Part shown: piece by piece, positions 34,556 to 47,280 of the stretch
Position numbering within the stretch: the first letter of the stretch is position 1
Layout: the number at the start of each line of letters is the position of its first letter
Origin: Geosiphon pyriformis
Taxonomy: Eukaryota; Glomeromycota; Glomeromycetes; Archaeosporales; Geosiphonaceae
Direction: 5' to 3'
NCBI GenBank assembly: GCA_016748015.1
Contig: JAAOMT010000521.1
Span: forward strand, 125,024 to 189,023
Length of the DNA stretch: 64,000 nucleotides
Notes under the pieces: generated by a model
The model's database searches: none
Seen by the model: the letters and a program-made list of their open reading frames with translations, nothing else
Told to the model about the DNA's origin: nothing
Made by a program: the position numbers and the translations under genes

Positions 34556-35127
34556 CAGAGCGTGGTATTGACAAAAATGAGTTTCTGGAAAGAGTCAGTT
34601 GCAACGAATCTATCTAAGAGGATTACAACTGTAATGTATCCTAGTAGGCGTTGCAAGTCCCTCTTCCAAACATTCGGCTGCAGGAGTCCAAATATAAATA
34701 AATAAATAAATGGCCAGGTCACATACAGACGTAGGAAACTCATTTAAGTCTAATATACTGGAAAAAGTCAGTTGCAACGAATCTATCTAAGAGGATTACA
34801 ACTGTAATGAGTCCTAGTAAGCGTTGCAAGTCCCTCTTCCAAACATTCGGCTGCAGGAGTCCAAATATAAATAAATAAATGGCCAGGTCACATACAGACG
34901 TAGGTATATTTTGTGATACCATCAGAGCGTGGTATTGACAAAAATGAGTTTCTGGAAAGAGTCTGTTGCAACGAATCTATCTAAGAGAATTACAACTGTA
35001 ATGAGTCCTAGTAGGCGTTGCAAGTCCCTCTTCCAAACATTCGGCTGCAGGAGTCCAAATATAAATAAATAAATGGCCAGGTCACATACAGACGTAGGTA
35101 TATTTTGTGATGCCATCAGAGCGTGGA
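34391..35127 (-). repeat. Four-copy tandem array of about 193 bp containing the gene's first exons
   Basis: Unit starts at about 34391, 34584, 34757 and 34951 (steps of 193, 173 and 194). Each unit carries, on the minus strand, a start-like SQNIPTS segment (ATG at 34555 for unit 1), a short intron gtatgtgacc...ctgcag, and PNVWKRDLQRLLG..ITVVI.LDRFVATD. The third unit lacks about 20 bases at one edge. Only the unit at 34391 is followed by the rest of the gene. Confidence 0.85.
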
Positions 35128-36124
35128 GAAGAAAATAAAATTATAAAATTTCTTTCCTGTTTTTGTTCAGGTCGTGTTGTTATTCAGGTCGTGTTGTTAT
35201 TCGGTTAAAAAAATGTCGGTCCCGTGACTCCAGCCTGTTTATTGGTGGATTAGTCATGGGATGTTTACATTTTACGGATATGGGTATTAGCAATTTCTTA
35301 TACTGTATTATAGGATTCACCTGAAGCTACTAAGTAAACCCCCCAACATCTATAGTTTGTCATAATTTACAAGGTCGTAAGTTGCATGAGTCGGTCAATA
35401 TCGTCTTGTTTGTCTGCAGATCGCTTGTCGAGCCTTAATCCTAAGTACATATATTTTACCTAAATTGTGTTTTGACTGCCTTCAAGTACATTTTGGTTTA
35501 CTTCTGTTTTATTATAACCAAGACGCTTTTTAATATGCATCCATCCACAGTCACTTCATGAAATAGGCATTATGCATCGCGACCTCCGCTGGGACAATGT
35601 GTTGAAATTCATTGATTGACAAATGGTTCATAGCACACTATTGGCTCGTGATAACCATGCTTCTTACGTTTTTCAACCCTATCACAATGAAAGTGTCAGT
35701 CGGATATCTAATTAGAACAGCTTTTGTAGAAGTTCAAGAATTAAGCAATTATGCATCAACGACATTATGGCGGATGAACACTTTGATAGACCAACAGCTA
35801 AAGAAGCATTATGGTGACTTTGGGGTAATTATAGAGATATTCTTAAGGAGGAGTTTTTAGAGGAGGTCACAATGAAGGGTAGCTAGAAAAGTTGTACATA
35901 GCTGGGAGTTTTGTGTAGAAATAGTCAACTTCCATCTCTAAATGGATTAAATTGTGGTAGTATTCTTCACTGTAATTGAAGTAACTCAGGCTTACAACAG
36001 ACTTCCAATATTTACAGAATAATTTGGACTCTCAAATATTTCGAAACAAATTTGCATAAATTACCACATATGGATTGCTATACATAACATTAGTAAAATC
36101 TATATATAGGATTATCTGTATATA
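35128..36124. other. Intergenic with possible element fragments
   Basis: A 17-base direct repeat (caggtcgtgttgttatt) is present twice near 35170-35205. A short frame from the ATG at 35780 (MADEHFDRPTAKEALW, TGA, then LWGNYRDILKEEFLEEV in the same frame) might be coding debris. No family was recognised. Confidence 0.35.
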
Positions 36125-37430
36125 ATGATAAAGAACAACGAATATAATGGCTCCACCGAATATGAAAAAGCAATATGTTTCTTGGAGATGGGTTGCAATT
36201 GTGGTTGCTCAAAAATGATTCCGAGAGAAAGGTTTGCTGAATTACGTGAAGCGTTTCAAGCTCTCTCCAGATCCGGGCAAGATATACTTTTAATGGCCCA
36301 GTTGAGAGCAATGAATGGTGGAGAAATAACTGCCAGTCGACGTCTTAAAAAGAAATCGCGTACTAATAAGAGAACTTTTTATTATTGAGATCGCAATACG
36401 CCGCTTTGTCAGAAAACGTATCTCAATATTTTAGGAATTGGTCGCACTCACTTCGAAAACGTCAGAAATCATCTAGCAACGAATGGTATAATACCACGTG
36501 TTCATGGTAATGTAAAAAAAGTGCCGCCGTGAAAAATTTTCTCGAAAACTATGCTGAAATTCATGGATTACCAAGTCCTGGTAGAAACGACAATCGCATT
36601 ACTCAATCGCTTACACTTTTCCCAGCCGAAACGAGTTACAAATCGGTCAATCGCAATTTTATTGCAGGTCTCGAAAACGATATCATGTTGAAATTGTTAA
36701 AATATGGACGCATTCCGCAAGTTATGACATCAACTAACGCCTTACATTCAAATCATGAGTCCAAGAACAGATCTATGTGATACTTGTCAACGTTTTCGGA
36801 ATGGTTTGCAGTATAATGCTCGTAAGGAAGAGGAAGCAAAAGATTTGTTGAAAAAATACAAAGAATATCTAGTTAAGGCTAAATTAGAAAGAAATTATTA
36901 CAACAAAAATACGAAATTAGCAGAACAACAGAGAAAATTAGTAGATGAACATTTTATAACAAGAGGTAAAGCTGATTATTGGAGCGTTAATGCTACCGCT
37001 CATTACAGTTACGATTGGGCACAAAACGTTCACGTGTCCCATTACGATCAACAGGTAAGTAAGATTTATTATCTCAGTCCCCGTAAAGTACATTTATTTG
37101 GTATTCAAGATGAAGAGTACGCGAACAAATTAATTACGTTCTTGATGAAGACGAAATTATCGGTAAAGGTCCTAACGGAACATTGAGCATGGTTTTCGAT
37201 GGAATAAAGAAATTGAATAAAGGCGAAAAGCATTTAAAAGTTACTTGTGATAATGCAGGTGGACAGAATAAAAACAATGTGACTATTTGATTTTACCTAT
37301 ATTTAGTAATTTGCGGCTATTATGAAAGTATCGAATTAAATTTTATGGTACCTGGACATACTAAATTCAAGTGTGATGGTAGTTTTGGATTGATTAAGAA
37401 ACTATACCACAAAACGACTGTTATTTGACT
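36125..37430 (+). pseudogene. DDE-type transposase-like relic (CxCGC-type)
   Basis: ATG at 36125. The frame has a Cys cluster (FLEMGCNCGCSKMIPRERF), then RTFYY-TGA-DRNTPLCQKTYLNILGI, where a Trp codon has probably become TGA, and FENVRNHLATNGIIPRVHG. It continues after frameshifts in NFLENYAEIHGLPSPG (36529-36780), TDLCDTCQRFRNGLQYN (36755-37186) and HYSYDWAQNVHV..YYLSPRKVHLFGI. A last shifted frame has EDEIIGKGPNGTLSM, VTCDNAGGQNKNN and MVPGHTKFKCDGSFGLIKK to about 37420. DNxxGQNKNN and GHTKFxxDxxFG are blocks typical of a widespread eukaryotic DDE transposase-derived family, known to me from memory of similar animal and fungal proteins. At least three frameshifts and one nonsense codon make it dead. 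Confidence 0.7.
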
Positions 37431-37971
37431 AAATAAGAGATAATTTGGGGTATTTTATATTCGCCAAAAATAACTAACTGAATGCTGAGTCAATTTGCTA
37501 GTACTAATTCTCCCTTATCTTTTTATGCTTTAAATTAAATTCCTTACCAATTTCATCTTGCAATCTCGCCCACTAACATTAAAATATGTCACTCACTTCA
37601 CCATTGTACCTTATATTTCTAACTTTATTAATAATAATATGTGGTATTTGTTTACGATATCAAAATTTCATCTGCCAAAATTCATGGCTGAATATTTTTA
37701 AACCTTAATCTTTAAATATTAAAATTTTTGGAAAAATGAACAACATTAAAATTATTTGGTTTTAATTGATGAATCTCAAATGGTAATTTTAAATCGAATT
37801 ATAAAGGGTATTTTACCTCTTGTCGAATAAATTTACTCAATGTAATAATTTTTATAACCAGAAGACATTAAAATATTTTTTTTGAATTTTCAAAAAACAA
37901 TGATTTTTATTATATTGAATTAAATTTTCGAAAATTTGTGTTGTAAGCTCGAGCTCCAGAGTAAAAAAAAT
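37431..37971. other. AT-rich intergenic
   Basis: No gene or repeat recognised. Confidence 0.4.
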
Positions 37972-38199
37972 CTAAAAAAGGGAGCATAATTGTACCATGA
38001 TAAAAATGCTATATTGATTTTTATGTGAAAACTCTGGACATTCATAAACTATTAGCTGATTACAATCACAATCAAAACCCGCAACCCAAGACTCAGTGCC
38101 AGGGCGGATATATTGTACACCGGTAACCAAATATTTCGGGAAAAGAGAAAAACTCGCTGGTATGTCTATTGGTTGATATTTGAATATGTTAGTTAACAT
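37972..38199 (-). pseudogene. Class 3 lipase-like C-terminal fragment
   Basis: The minus-strand frame reads IDIPASFSLFPKYLVTGVQY, then PGTESWVAGFDCDCNQLIVY and ECPEFSHKNQ. It parallels the post-Asp region of the complete lipase-like proteins: EEYWINPDCDCSDELIYRC at 61880-61920 and EEFWIEPISCDCPKPKIFLC at 10880-10935. The nucleophile elbow and FGQPR blocks are absent nearby, so it is a fragment. It lies between the DDE relic and an AT desert. Confidence 0.5.
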
Positions 38200-41100
38200 T
38201 AATTATGGTTGATTATAGATCACAATAAGCCATATCAACAGAATAAATTCTATAAAGTCTAATAACTACTCATTAATTTATTAAACCAATAAGAATATTA
38301 AATATATTTCCATGTAAAATTAATTTATATACACCTTTTTAATGAGCTTATTACCATTTTACAATAAATTTTATTGCTACTTCCTTTCTTTCTCTTTTGA
38401 ATTATTATTTTTCCTTTCACAATTTATTTTACTATATTACTTTATGCTATATAAATGCTTTCATGGAATTCAAGAATAATAAACGACTATAGTATGATAG
38501 TTATTATTTTTATTATTAATGAGATAAAGAGTGAATTTTAGTTATTTAATTATTTTATGTGATTTGTTAAAATCCTACTATTTCATTTCAAAGAATTCTA
38601 AATTTTCAAAAAGTGTTATAAAATAAACTAATATTTCTCTTTTTTCAATTAGAAATCTAAAAAATACAATTATAAATTTTTAATTAATTTGTCAGTCTGA
38701 TTGTTTAATTCAATTAAACTTTTATCAAAAATTTTCATAGGTTTAAGCAACATAAATAATAATTTTAACCTTAACTTAATATATATATATATTTTTGTTT
38801 AATAATGTGTTAGCCAAACACTATCTACAGACATAAAACCAAGAACATTTTATAATAGATACAGTTCGCATGTGATCAGCCACTCAGATTTAATATAAAT
38901 TAAATAAAATTATTTATTTATTTATTATTATGCATAACAAGTGTGGCCCAATTATAAAATATGTATTTTTAACCCAATTCATTCATTAGCTTAATTTAGA
39001 CCATCTTTAAATTCGCCTAATTTTAAACAAAATAACACGAAATTCTTTATATTTTTGATTTATTTAGTAATTGTATAATATAAATTTTTATAAATAACTA
39101 TTTTTATAGAGTATTATTATTAAAAAATTATGTTTTTATATTTAAAAAATAGGATAAAAATTTTTATGTATAATTTTTTGTTAATGGCTATTATGTTGTA
39201 TAAAATTTATTTAAAACTAATAAAATTGTTTAAATAAAAATTCATGAGAAAAAATTCTTATTTCTATTTTAAATCTATGATTTCAATTCAAGTTTAAATT
39301 TAATTTTTGGATTTAAAAACAACAAAATGTGAAAAATAGCAGTTAAAAAATTGTTAAAATGTAATAAAATTTTAGCTAAGAACAGAATTAAAATTATTTT
39401 AAAAATAAATAAGCTATAATACAACATATTATAATCTATAATATAGATAAAAAATTATAGCAATTTTTAAATAAAATAAATAAATAAAAAGAGTGCTTGA
39501 TTAAAAAAAAATTAAGTAATAACAATAGTGTTTTAATTTAAAGAATAATTAACTGAAAAAATAATTCATTATTATATTTTTAAAATTATAAAAATTATAA
39601 AATATTATAAAATAATAACTATTATATAGTTACAAAAAATTTTTTAACTATATTAATATTATATTGTAATTATATTATAACAATATAATTATTATATAAT
39701 ATAAATATAAATTAAATATTTATTAATATAATTAAACTATTTAATTAATTTAATTAAAATATTTTTTAATATTATGAAATAATTTATTTTGTATAATTAT
39801 ATTCAAAATAAATAATTTTATAAATTATATATTATAATATTTAGTTACTATATTGGTTTAATATAAATTATTATTTTAATTATTATTTTTTTAATTAAAT
39901 TTTTTTGTATAATAACTTGTATAATAAAAGTTGTCATATTAATAAACTAAATACTATATTATATTTAGAAAAAAAACAAGTTAATTGTATTTTTATTATA
40001 GTTTTAAATTATAATTCGAATTTTTTTTCCTTTTAATAATATTATAATAATATTTTAAAGTAATTTTTATATTAAAATACCAAGTTTTTATTGTATATAT
40101 TGAATACTTTAAAGATTGTAATCTTTAATTATATTAATATATATATATAATATTGCTTTTTATACATAATTAAAAAAAAACTTTTCTATTTTATAAAAAA
40201 ATACTTATTTATAACATATTTTCTATTTATTTGTTTTATTTTTTATATTATTTAACATTATAATAATACTTATTAAACTATTTTTTTGTTTTTTAACATA
40301 AATACAATATGTATATTACTTTTAAAAACTCTTAAATCTTTTAATATTAATTTTTTATAAAGTATTTTGGTATTATTACATATATACAAGCTTTTTTTAT
40401 TATAACTAAAAAAATTTATAATATTGTTAAAATTTTTTATTATACAAAAAAACATAAATATTAATTTTTTTACTTAATTTTATATTAATAAAATATTTAT
40501 AGTAATTAAAAATAGCATATTTTTGTTAATTGTTTAAAAACATATGATTGTTTTATTATTTTTATATTAAATACTAAATTAAAAATATTTGATTTGTGTA
40601 AAAGCTAAATTGTTATTTTAAAGTTATTAAATATATTTTAAAATTGTAATAACATTAATAGTATTAAATTTAATTACTGTTAATTATAATTTCGTTAATT
40701 ATTTAGTTATAATACAAGCAGTATAATTTTAACTAAATAATTATTTAAAAACCAATTTCAAAAGTTCTGAAATTGTTTACTAATTGATTTTCAACAGAAA
40801 AACAAATTAAACAAGAAAATAAAAGATTAAATTTAATAAATCTAAATTCTTTTTATTGTATACTATAAAATGTTTTTTTAATTGTTATAATAAGTATAAA
40901 TAATCACTTATATAATAGAAAACAAATAAAATTTAATAATTTTACAGAAAACACTACTTTTATGTTATAAATTAAAATAACAAGTTAATAAATAACAAAA
41001 AAAAACAGGATTATATTGTAATAAAATTAATTAAAAAATAATTTAACTTTAAAAAGCAAATTGAATTAGTAAAAATTCAATATATAAGATTAATCTCATA

Positions 41101-41776
41101 AATATTTCAGTTATTATTTTTTTTAAAAATAACAAAAAAATTTGAAAATAAAAAAATAATTTATATTGTTTACAAAAAATAACACATTAATATAATTTTA
41201 TGTTTTATATCAATATTCTTAAAATATAATATCAGATATTAATTGTATTTTTTAATAATATTTATTCAATAATTTTCAAAATTAATAGTTATACAAATCA
41301 AAAAAAGATAAATTTTAATTAGATATTTTATTATTAACTTTTATTTTTAATAATAAGAATAATTTATATATTTTTTACTTGAATTATTAATATATGTGAT
41401 TTACTTAAATTATTAATATATTATTTTTATTTGAATTATTTAATATATTTTGTAAATTAAAACTATTGATATTTTTTAAAAAAACAAAAATAAAGAATTC
41501 AAAACTGATGTTTTACCTTTTTTTTTTGAACACAAAAAATTAACCAGTATTAATATTCATTAATTTTCTTCTTTATTTTGTTCGATTTCTTAGAATGTTT
41601 TTAATTAGGTGGAAATATTTCATTTAGAACTGTAAAATGATAAAAATGATTTTGGTTAACGATAATAGTTTTTTTAGAACATGGATTTTTTATAATTTGA
41701 TTTTTTATTATAATTCTTCAATTAAAAATTTTCAAAGAAATTATTGAATCTATTTAATTTTTGTTAATTCTTTCTA

Positions 41777-41807
<31 letters not shown>

Positions 41808-42198
41808 TTTCATAAATTATTTTTGGCTAATAAAGAATTAAAAACAGGCAATTAAATATTTTAATTATAAATTGAGCAATGAAAATTCTCTAGTTTTAAA
41901 TATTTTACATTTTATGCGTAATAATTATTATTTTAGAAATTTTATTGAAATACCATATTAAAATACATATGGTATCACAACATTATTTATTGTAAGGCAA
42001 GATACCAAAAACGTTATCCGAAGGAGGGTCTAACGGGGATAATTTTTTTATTCTTCTAGCAGCTAATTGAATAATCGTAATTTATTGATCGATTAATTTT
42101 TATTAATCTCGGCAAGATTGGGAAGTTCTTTTGAAAGATATAAAATGAAAAAGTTATATAAGATTATATTAAATGATAAATTAAATAGAGAGATATTT
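38200..42198. other. AT desert, about 4 kb
   Basis: By inspection one of the most AT-rich parts of the window, with long runs of A/T-only sequence between 39000 and 41500 and no frame with a recognisable protein signature. A (TTA)n tract lies near 41778-41806. The last 150 bases are the 3' flank of the kinase gene. Confidence 0.6.
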
Positions 42199-43566
42199 CT
42201 ATTTGATTTTAATACCTTGTGAGAAATCATCTAGTTGCCAACTTAAAATTCGACTTGAATATATAATTTTTGGAGGAACATTGGCTAAAGATTTGTTTGG
42301 TTCGTCATTTTCTAAAATCTTTTTGATGAGTTTATCCGTTTCCTGAAACTGTACATTCTCAATGGTAGGCTTATCGTACTTCAAGTTATACCACAACTTA
42401 TGAAGTTTCCCCATTAATTCTTCAGCCGTAGGCCGACACGATGGATTAGGGTTCCAACACATTTCAATAATTGTAACGATACAAGGTGGAACGAGTGAGG
42501 TAATTTCTGGTCTAAGGCCATTTAAGATATCAATCACGAGACCAGCATCATGAGGACGATCAGTGAAGGGAGGCTTTCCTGTTGATAATTCCCATAATAA
42601 TATACCAAAACTATAAATATCACCAGCTGTTAAAAATTTTTCACCTTTTAAAACTTCTGGTGGAATATATGGAATCACTCCAAAAATCTCCTTTTCTGTT
42701 TTTTCATCGTTTTCATGTTGACATAATCCAAGATCTCCAATAATTGCCCAATCTTCATCAAGTTGCAGGATATTTCCCGGGTGTAAATCACGATGAGCCA
42801 TACCAATAGAATGAATTATACCTAGTCCTTCAGCAATATCTTTAGCTATCGCAAGTTTGCTAACCCAACTAATAGAATAAAAATTCAAGGATATATAATG
42901 TCGCATATCTCCATTTCCCGCAAATTCTGTTACAAATCCGTATTCAAGTGTCTTCGGATTTTGGGTAATCCCTATTATTGTATTAATGTTTTCCAGATAT
43001 TCTTCAGAATTTTTACGCATGAATCTCTCAATATTGATCTTTAAAAAAAAATTATTTGAATTTTAAGAATAATGAAAAATGGGGAAAGATTTGAAAATAG
43101 ATGATTATAAAAAATAATATATTTTTATTACCTCTTTAAAGATTTCTTCATTATTATTCTGCTGTGATAAATTTATAAATTTTATTGCAATATCTATTGA
43201 TCCCCATCTTTTGAATTCCATTTCTCCATTATGCTTTATACTCATTAGATTAATCCTTCCATCTTGCCAGGTTGCTTTGTGAATCTCCCCAAACCCTCCT
43301 TTCGCAATAGGAGAAATATTCTTTAAATGTTCATACGGAATCCATTCATAGTAATATAATCTATTTTTATGAGGAATATAAATTGGATTTCTTATTATTT
43401 CGTCAACTATTTGATTTCCACTTGAGAAATACTTATAAAGCATTTTAAAAAATAAGAATTTGCATGCACTACAGTCATTATATGATTTATTTTGTTGGCA
43501 TTTTTGACACTCGTTACAATCATGCGATGTTTCTAAAAGAATATCTTTTTTTACGGGTTTTTTCAT
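42199..43566 (-). CDS. Protein kinase, TKL-like, with N-terminal Cys module (424 aa)
   Basis: Two exons, 43566-43132 and 43038-42199, flank a 93-nt GT-AG intron (phase 0). The N-terminus has a Cys cluster (CNECQKCQQNKSYNDCSAC, residues 17-35) that could bind zinc. The kinase domain follows: Gly loop IAKGGFGEIHKAT (87-99), ATP lysine in IAIKF (129), catalytic loop HRDLHPGNIL (227-236; Asp229, Asn234), DLG in place of DFG (247-249), IPPEVL in the APE position, DIYSFGILLWELSTGKPPF and CWNPNPSCRPTAEEL. All catalytic residues are present, so it should be an active Ser/Thr kinase of the tyrosine-kinase-like type expanded in Glomeromycotina. The substrate is unknown. The relic at 2522-2923 is a paralogue of exon 1. 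Confidence 0.92.
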
Positions 43567-44623
43567 TTTTTATTAGATGTCAAATTTATTTAGAATAATA
43601 ATTTTTCAATCGTTTTTTTTTCTAGTTTCAAAATATACCTTTTTAAATGGTTTTAAATGACAATATCTATCTTGGCTTTTAGATTTTGGGAAACTAATCT
43701 TTAAAAGGTTAAACTAGATACTAAATCATTGTCTTTATTCTACTTTTCAATTCAAATGATGAACTCAAAAAGCTATGGTAAGAGATTACAAATAAACCCA
43801 AATCTCTTTTTAGTGTTACAGTTCACCAATTTTTTGAATAGTACAAAATACTGAATATTAGTCTATACCTGCATAAAGAATTGGGTGGTGTTTGATAATC
43901 TGATGCGCCGCTGTAAAATAAAAAATACATAGTTAACTAGAACAAAATAAATTTTTGTTTTAATGTTAAAAATTGAAAAATTTCAAGATTTATTGATATT
44001 TTAATTTATTTTTAAAATTTAAATAATATTTTTTTGTCTAATGTTTTTTGAAACAAAGAATAATTATAATGTATATGATAATTTTAATTATTTATTATAA
44101 ATTCAGTATTTTTATTCTTTTGAAATATGATTAATTAATTAAAGTTTATTTTATTTTATATGTGCAACTTGCATTTTAAAATAAAATAAATTTGATTGTC
44201 ATATTAATATTTTAATTTATTCTGTTTTTTTTTAAATAAATAATCATAAATCTTGTACTAGAATATTTTTATTAATTTGCATTTATGCTAACATATATTA
44301 ATATGTATTATAGTTTTATTTTTAAAATAATTTTTTTTTATAATAATTTTAATATTTTAAAGTTGAAAAGTATTAAACTTAAAAATGAACCATTTTTAAA
44401 TAATCCTTATTTTTTTAATATTATATTTTAAATCTGAAAAAATATTTTTTATAATCAATTGATAAAAAAAATATATTCTATTATATTGAAATAATAAAAC
44501 TATTTAGAGTATATTCCTTAAAATAATTATTAGAAATAATAGTTTTTTACCTTCAGGCAAAAAAGACTAATTCTTTTAATAATTAAAATTAGATAATCAA
44601 ACAATACACAAAACTCTACTAGA
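43567..44623. other. AT-rich intergenic upstream of the kinase gene
   Basis: The promoter for the minus-strand kinase should lie just above 43566; no box was assigned. No other gene recognised. Confidence 0.4.
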
Positions 44624-44929
44624 TTAGATAAACCAACTTTTTGTTTCTTCAATCATTTTCAAAGTTAGAACACGACTTTTATAAGCTGCTCCTGGATGAA
44701 TCTTTATCGTTGTTGTTGTTGTTGTTGTTGTTATTGAATAATTTGTTATCGCGTTTTTCTTCAACATTTCTTTTATATTGTTTTCTGATTCCTCGTTAGC
44801 TTTAGATAGCTTATATATGTAGTAAAATTTCCACAACTGCTCTTCAACTTCCTTGGCATCCCAACACTTTAAAATTATTTCGGAAATATAAAATAAATAA
44901 GAGGGAGGTAATTTCAGATCTTTGACCAT
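44624..44929 (-). pseudogene. Kinase C-lobe/tail remnant
   Basis: The minus-strand frame reads KLPPSYLFYISEIILKCWDA, then a divergent charged stretch, a Thr run from a (GTT)n tract, and IHPGAAYKSRVLTLKMIEE. The pattern L.P..Y...I.KCWD matches the last helices of TKL kinases (compare VPPCIVTIIEMCWN in the gene at 42199), and the following HPGA.Y.SR tail is common after such domains. No catalytic core is found upstream (44930-45300). A relic is most likely; a chance resemblance cannot be excluded. Confidence 0.5.
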
Positions 44930-46208
44930 TTAAAATAGCCATTATAAGAAGGTGGTTCATGAAGGACGATTCTGAATCTCATGGAAAATATTTGAAAGTC
45001 TTAAGAGGCAAAAATAATTAGGCTACTGGCAACGATATATTTGAAGTTAAAAATATAAAAGCTTTTGTGGTTACAGGATTTTGAATTTCGAAAATGTTCT
45101 TGTCTAAAATGGAAATTCTTTGAGAGATTTCTATGTCCCATCCTTGATAATAAAAATCTTTTCTCAAAACACGCCAAAGACTTTAAAATAAAACGTCTGA
45201 ATATTGATAAATTGATAATTAAGTAGAGAACGTGATTTGAATTATTAAAATTTTCATTAAGCAAATTATTCATTTTATGATTTTTCTTTTTGGGGATAAA
45301 TTTTGTAATTAGTCGAGGCTATTTTTCGCGCGCGTTCTATCAATGAATCATACAGTTAATCATCAGCATGTGAATGCAGTCAAAAATATGATCCATTCTA
45401 CATTATTCCAAAAAAATCTCTTTTGAGTAACATTAGATTTTTCGTTATAAAGCATACTAAAAATAACACAATTCTTCCAACCAATTGTATTTTCATCTTT
45501 AATTTCTTTGTTATATATATCTGAAACTTCAGGAAAAACTGGGAAAATAAACAGGTTTTATGCATTTTTAGGAGGTACAAATCTATCTACTAGATTGGAT
45601 CGTGTGACGATTTGGATAGTATAAAAAGCTTTATTAGATAAATACATGTATGTACATGCACCCAAGGATAAATCCTTTTCTTTATTTTTATTTTTATTAA
45701 TATTAATAATAATATTATTATTTCAAAACCGAAAAATGCGCAGGAATTGTAAATTAAAAAAGATTAATACTTCTCTCTTGAACCTATCTATTTTTTAATT
45801 TCTTTTGGCCCTTCAGATTCGAATCATTTACAATATAAAATAAGCCTTGTTTCAAAAAATGGAACCATTTATTTATTAAAACATGTATCTTTTCATAATT
45901 ATGACGTATATTATAGATAATTTTGGTATAGATCGGTAAAATGCGTAATACATGTACATGTTTGTTTCGCCACAACGAGTTACACAATCCATGCTGCATA
46001 TTAACTTTTTCATTGGATGGTTACTATAAATCTGTTTCCTTTTCGACGTTTTTGACTTTTCAAAAACCCTCTTTTTTTTCATAGAAACTGTTTACATACA
46101 TTTTGTCTTTTCTAATGAAACAAAACTTTTTAAATTTTTTACTCTTACATTCTCTCAAAAGCCTCTAAATAATTTTCAATCTAAAAAAATAGTTTCACAA
46201 TCCCCCCA
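44930..46208. other. Intergenic
   Basis: Only short unassigned frames. The right end is the promoter region of the gene starting at 46209. Confidence 0.4.
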
Positions 46209-47280
46209 ATGTCTATCGTTCTTTCACCACAATTTGAAGTTTTCCCTCGCCCTTATTTCTCGTTTGCTGCATTAGTTGAAGCAGAAGATGAACTACCATT
46301 CGTTGGTTATCAACCCATCACACTTAGTCAATTCAATTTCACGGATTTTGGTCAAAATCAGTCTTTCATTACAGATCAGAAATCCAATTTTACTCTAGAG
46401 AATCCGATTGATAACGCTCACGATCCGCGAGAAATTATTACCGAATTAATCGAGTTCATTTCAACACAATTCAAACATGAACTTGATCATAAATGGACCA
46501 AATATTTTCAAGAAGAGAATGATTTTTATGAAACTTCTTTCTTTATTTTGGGTCAACCTCAATTGAAGGAAAATTCTCAACAACCTGAACTTGATCATAT
46601 TGTTAAACGACAAAGCAGACTTGATCCTGACTTGGAACAAAAAATCTCTACCTTCTCGGATAAAGTGGAGATGGAAACTGTGGTGAATGAGGCGGAAAAT
46701 GAAGCGCCCAAAATCGAAATAAAGAATCGAATCGAAAATGATCCAATAGTAATAAAACAATCCAAGTCATTACATGATTCATTGAATAAAATCATGGAAG
46801 AACCAATATTGAATGAAAATTTGGTAAGCATACATACACACATACATATACTGTACATTTATATACTGGACATGGATTTTTTTTAATTCATATTCCAATT
46901 TTTGTTCAATCCTGATGTTATAGCAGATAAAGCCATTCAACATTCCTGCATCAGTTAAAGGCTCATCACTTCCCGTATCTTACAACCATTGGGGTATTGA
47001 TGATGATAATGATGATGATGATGATGATGATGAGAGGGATATCCCTTTATTGGGCGATTTAGAATACATTGATGACGAACCAATGTCTCTTAACCATCGC
47101 AAAAGTTTCTTTGACTCGTTGTTTCGCGGCAAATCAAAAATCTCAAATAAACGATCATCCATAGGATCCATGAAACAACCACGAGATGAAGATCAACCAC
47201 GAAGTTTGGAAGAACAAGAATTAGCCAGAGCTCGTCGAAAATCTGTCACGGCTACTTTTCAAAGTCAAGTCCATGTTTGA
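46209..47280 (+). CDS. Acidic hypothetical protein, two exons (323 aa)
   Basis: Exon 1 is 46209-46823, exon 2 is 46924-47280, with a GT-AG intron of 100 nt (phase 0, donor gtaagc). The protein starts MSIVLSPQFEVFPRPYFSFA; the middle is acidic and predicted disordered (QKISTFSDKVEMETVVNEAE). Exon 2 encodes an Asp run from a (GAT)n tract, then a basic segment (HRKSFFDSLFRGKSKISNKR) and a C-terminal helix rich in Arg/Glu ending RARRKSVTATFQSQVHV. Ser-rich basic stretches near RRKS look like kinase sites. There are no membrane segments or known domains; I do not recognise it. Codon use is less AT-rich than the flanks, as for a real gene. The acceptor is tagcag, so Gln206 may be included or skipped. 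Confidence 0.8.

Noticed and set aside
34555-35116. Three near-identical minus-strand frames of 60-64 codons as separate genes
   Set aside because: They are the tandem first-exon units, better explained as a repeat array reading through a short intron.
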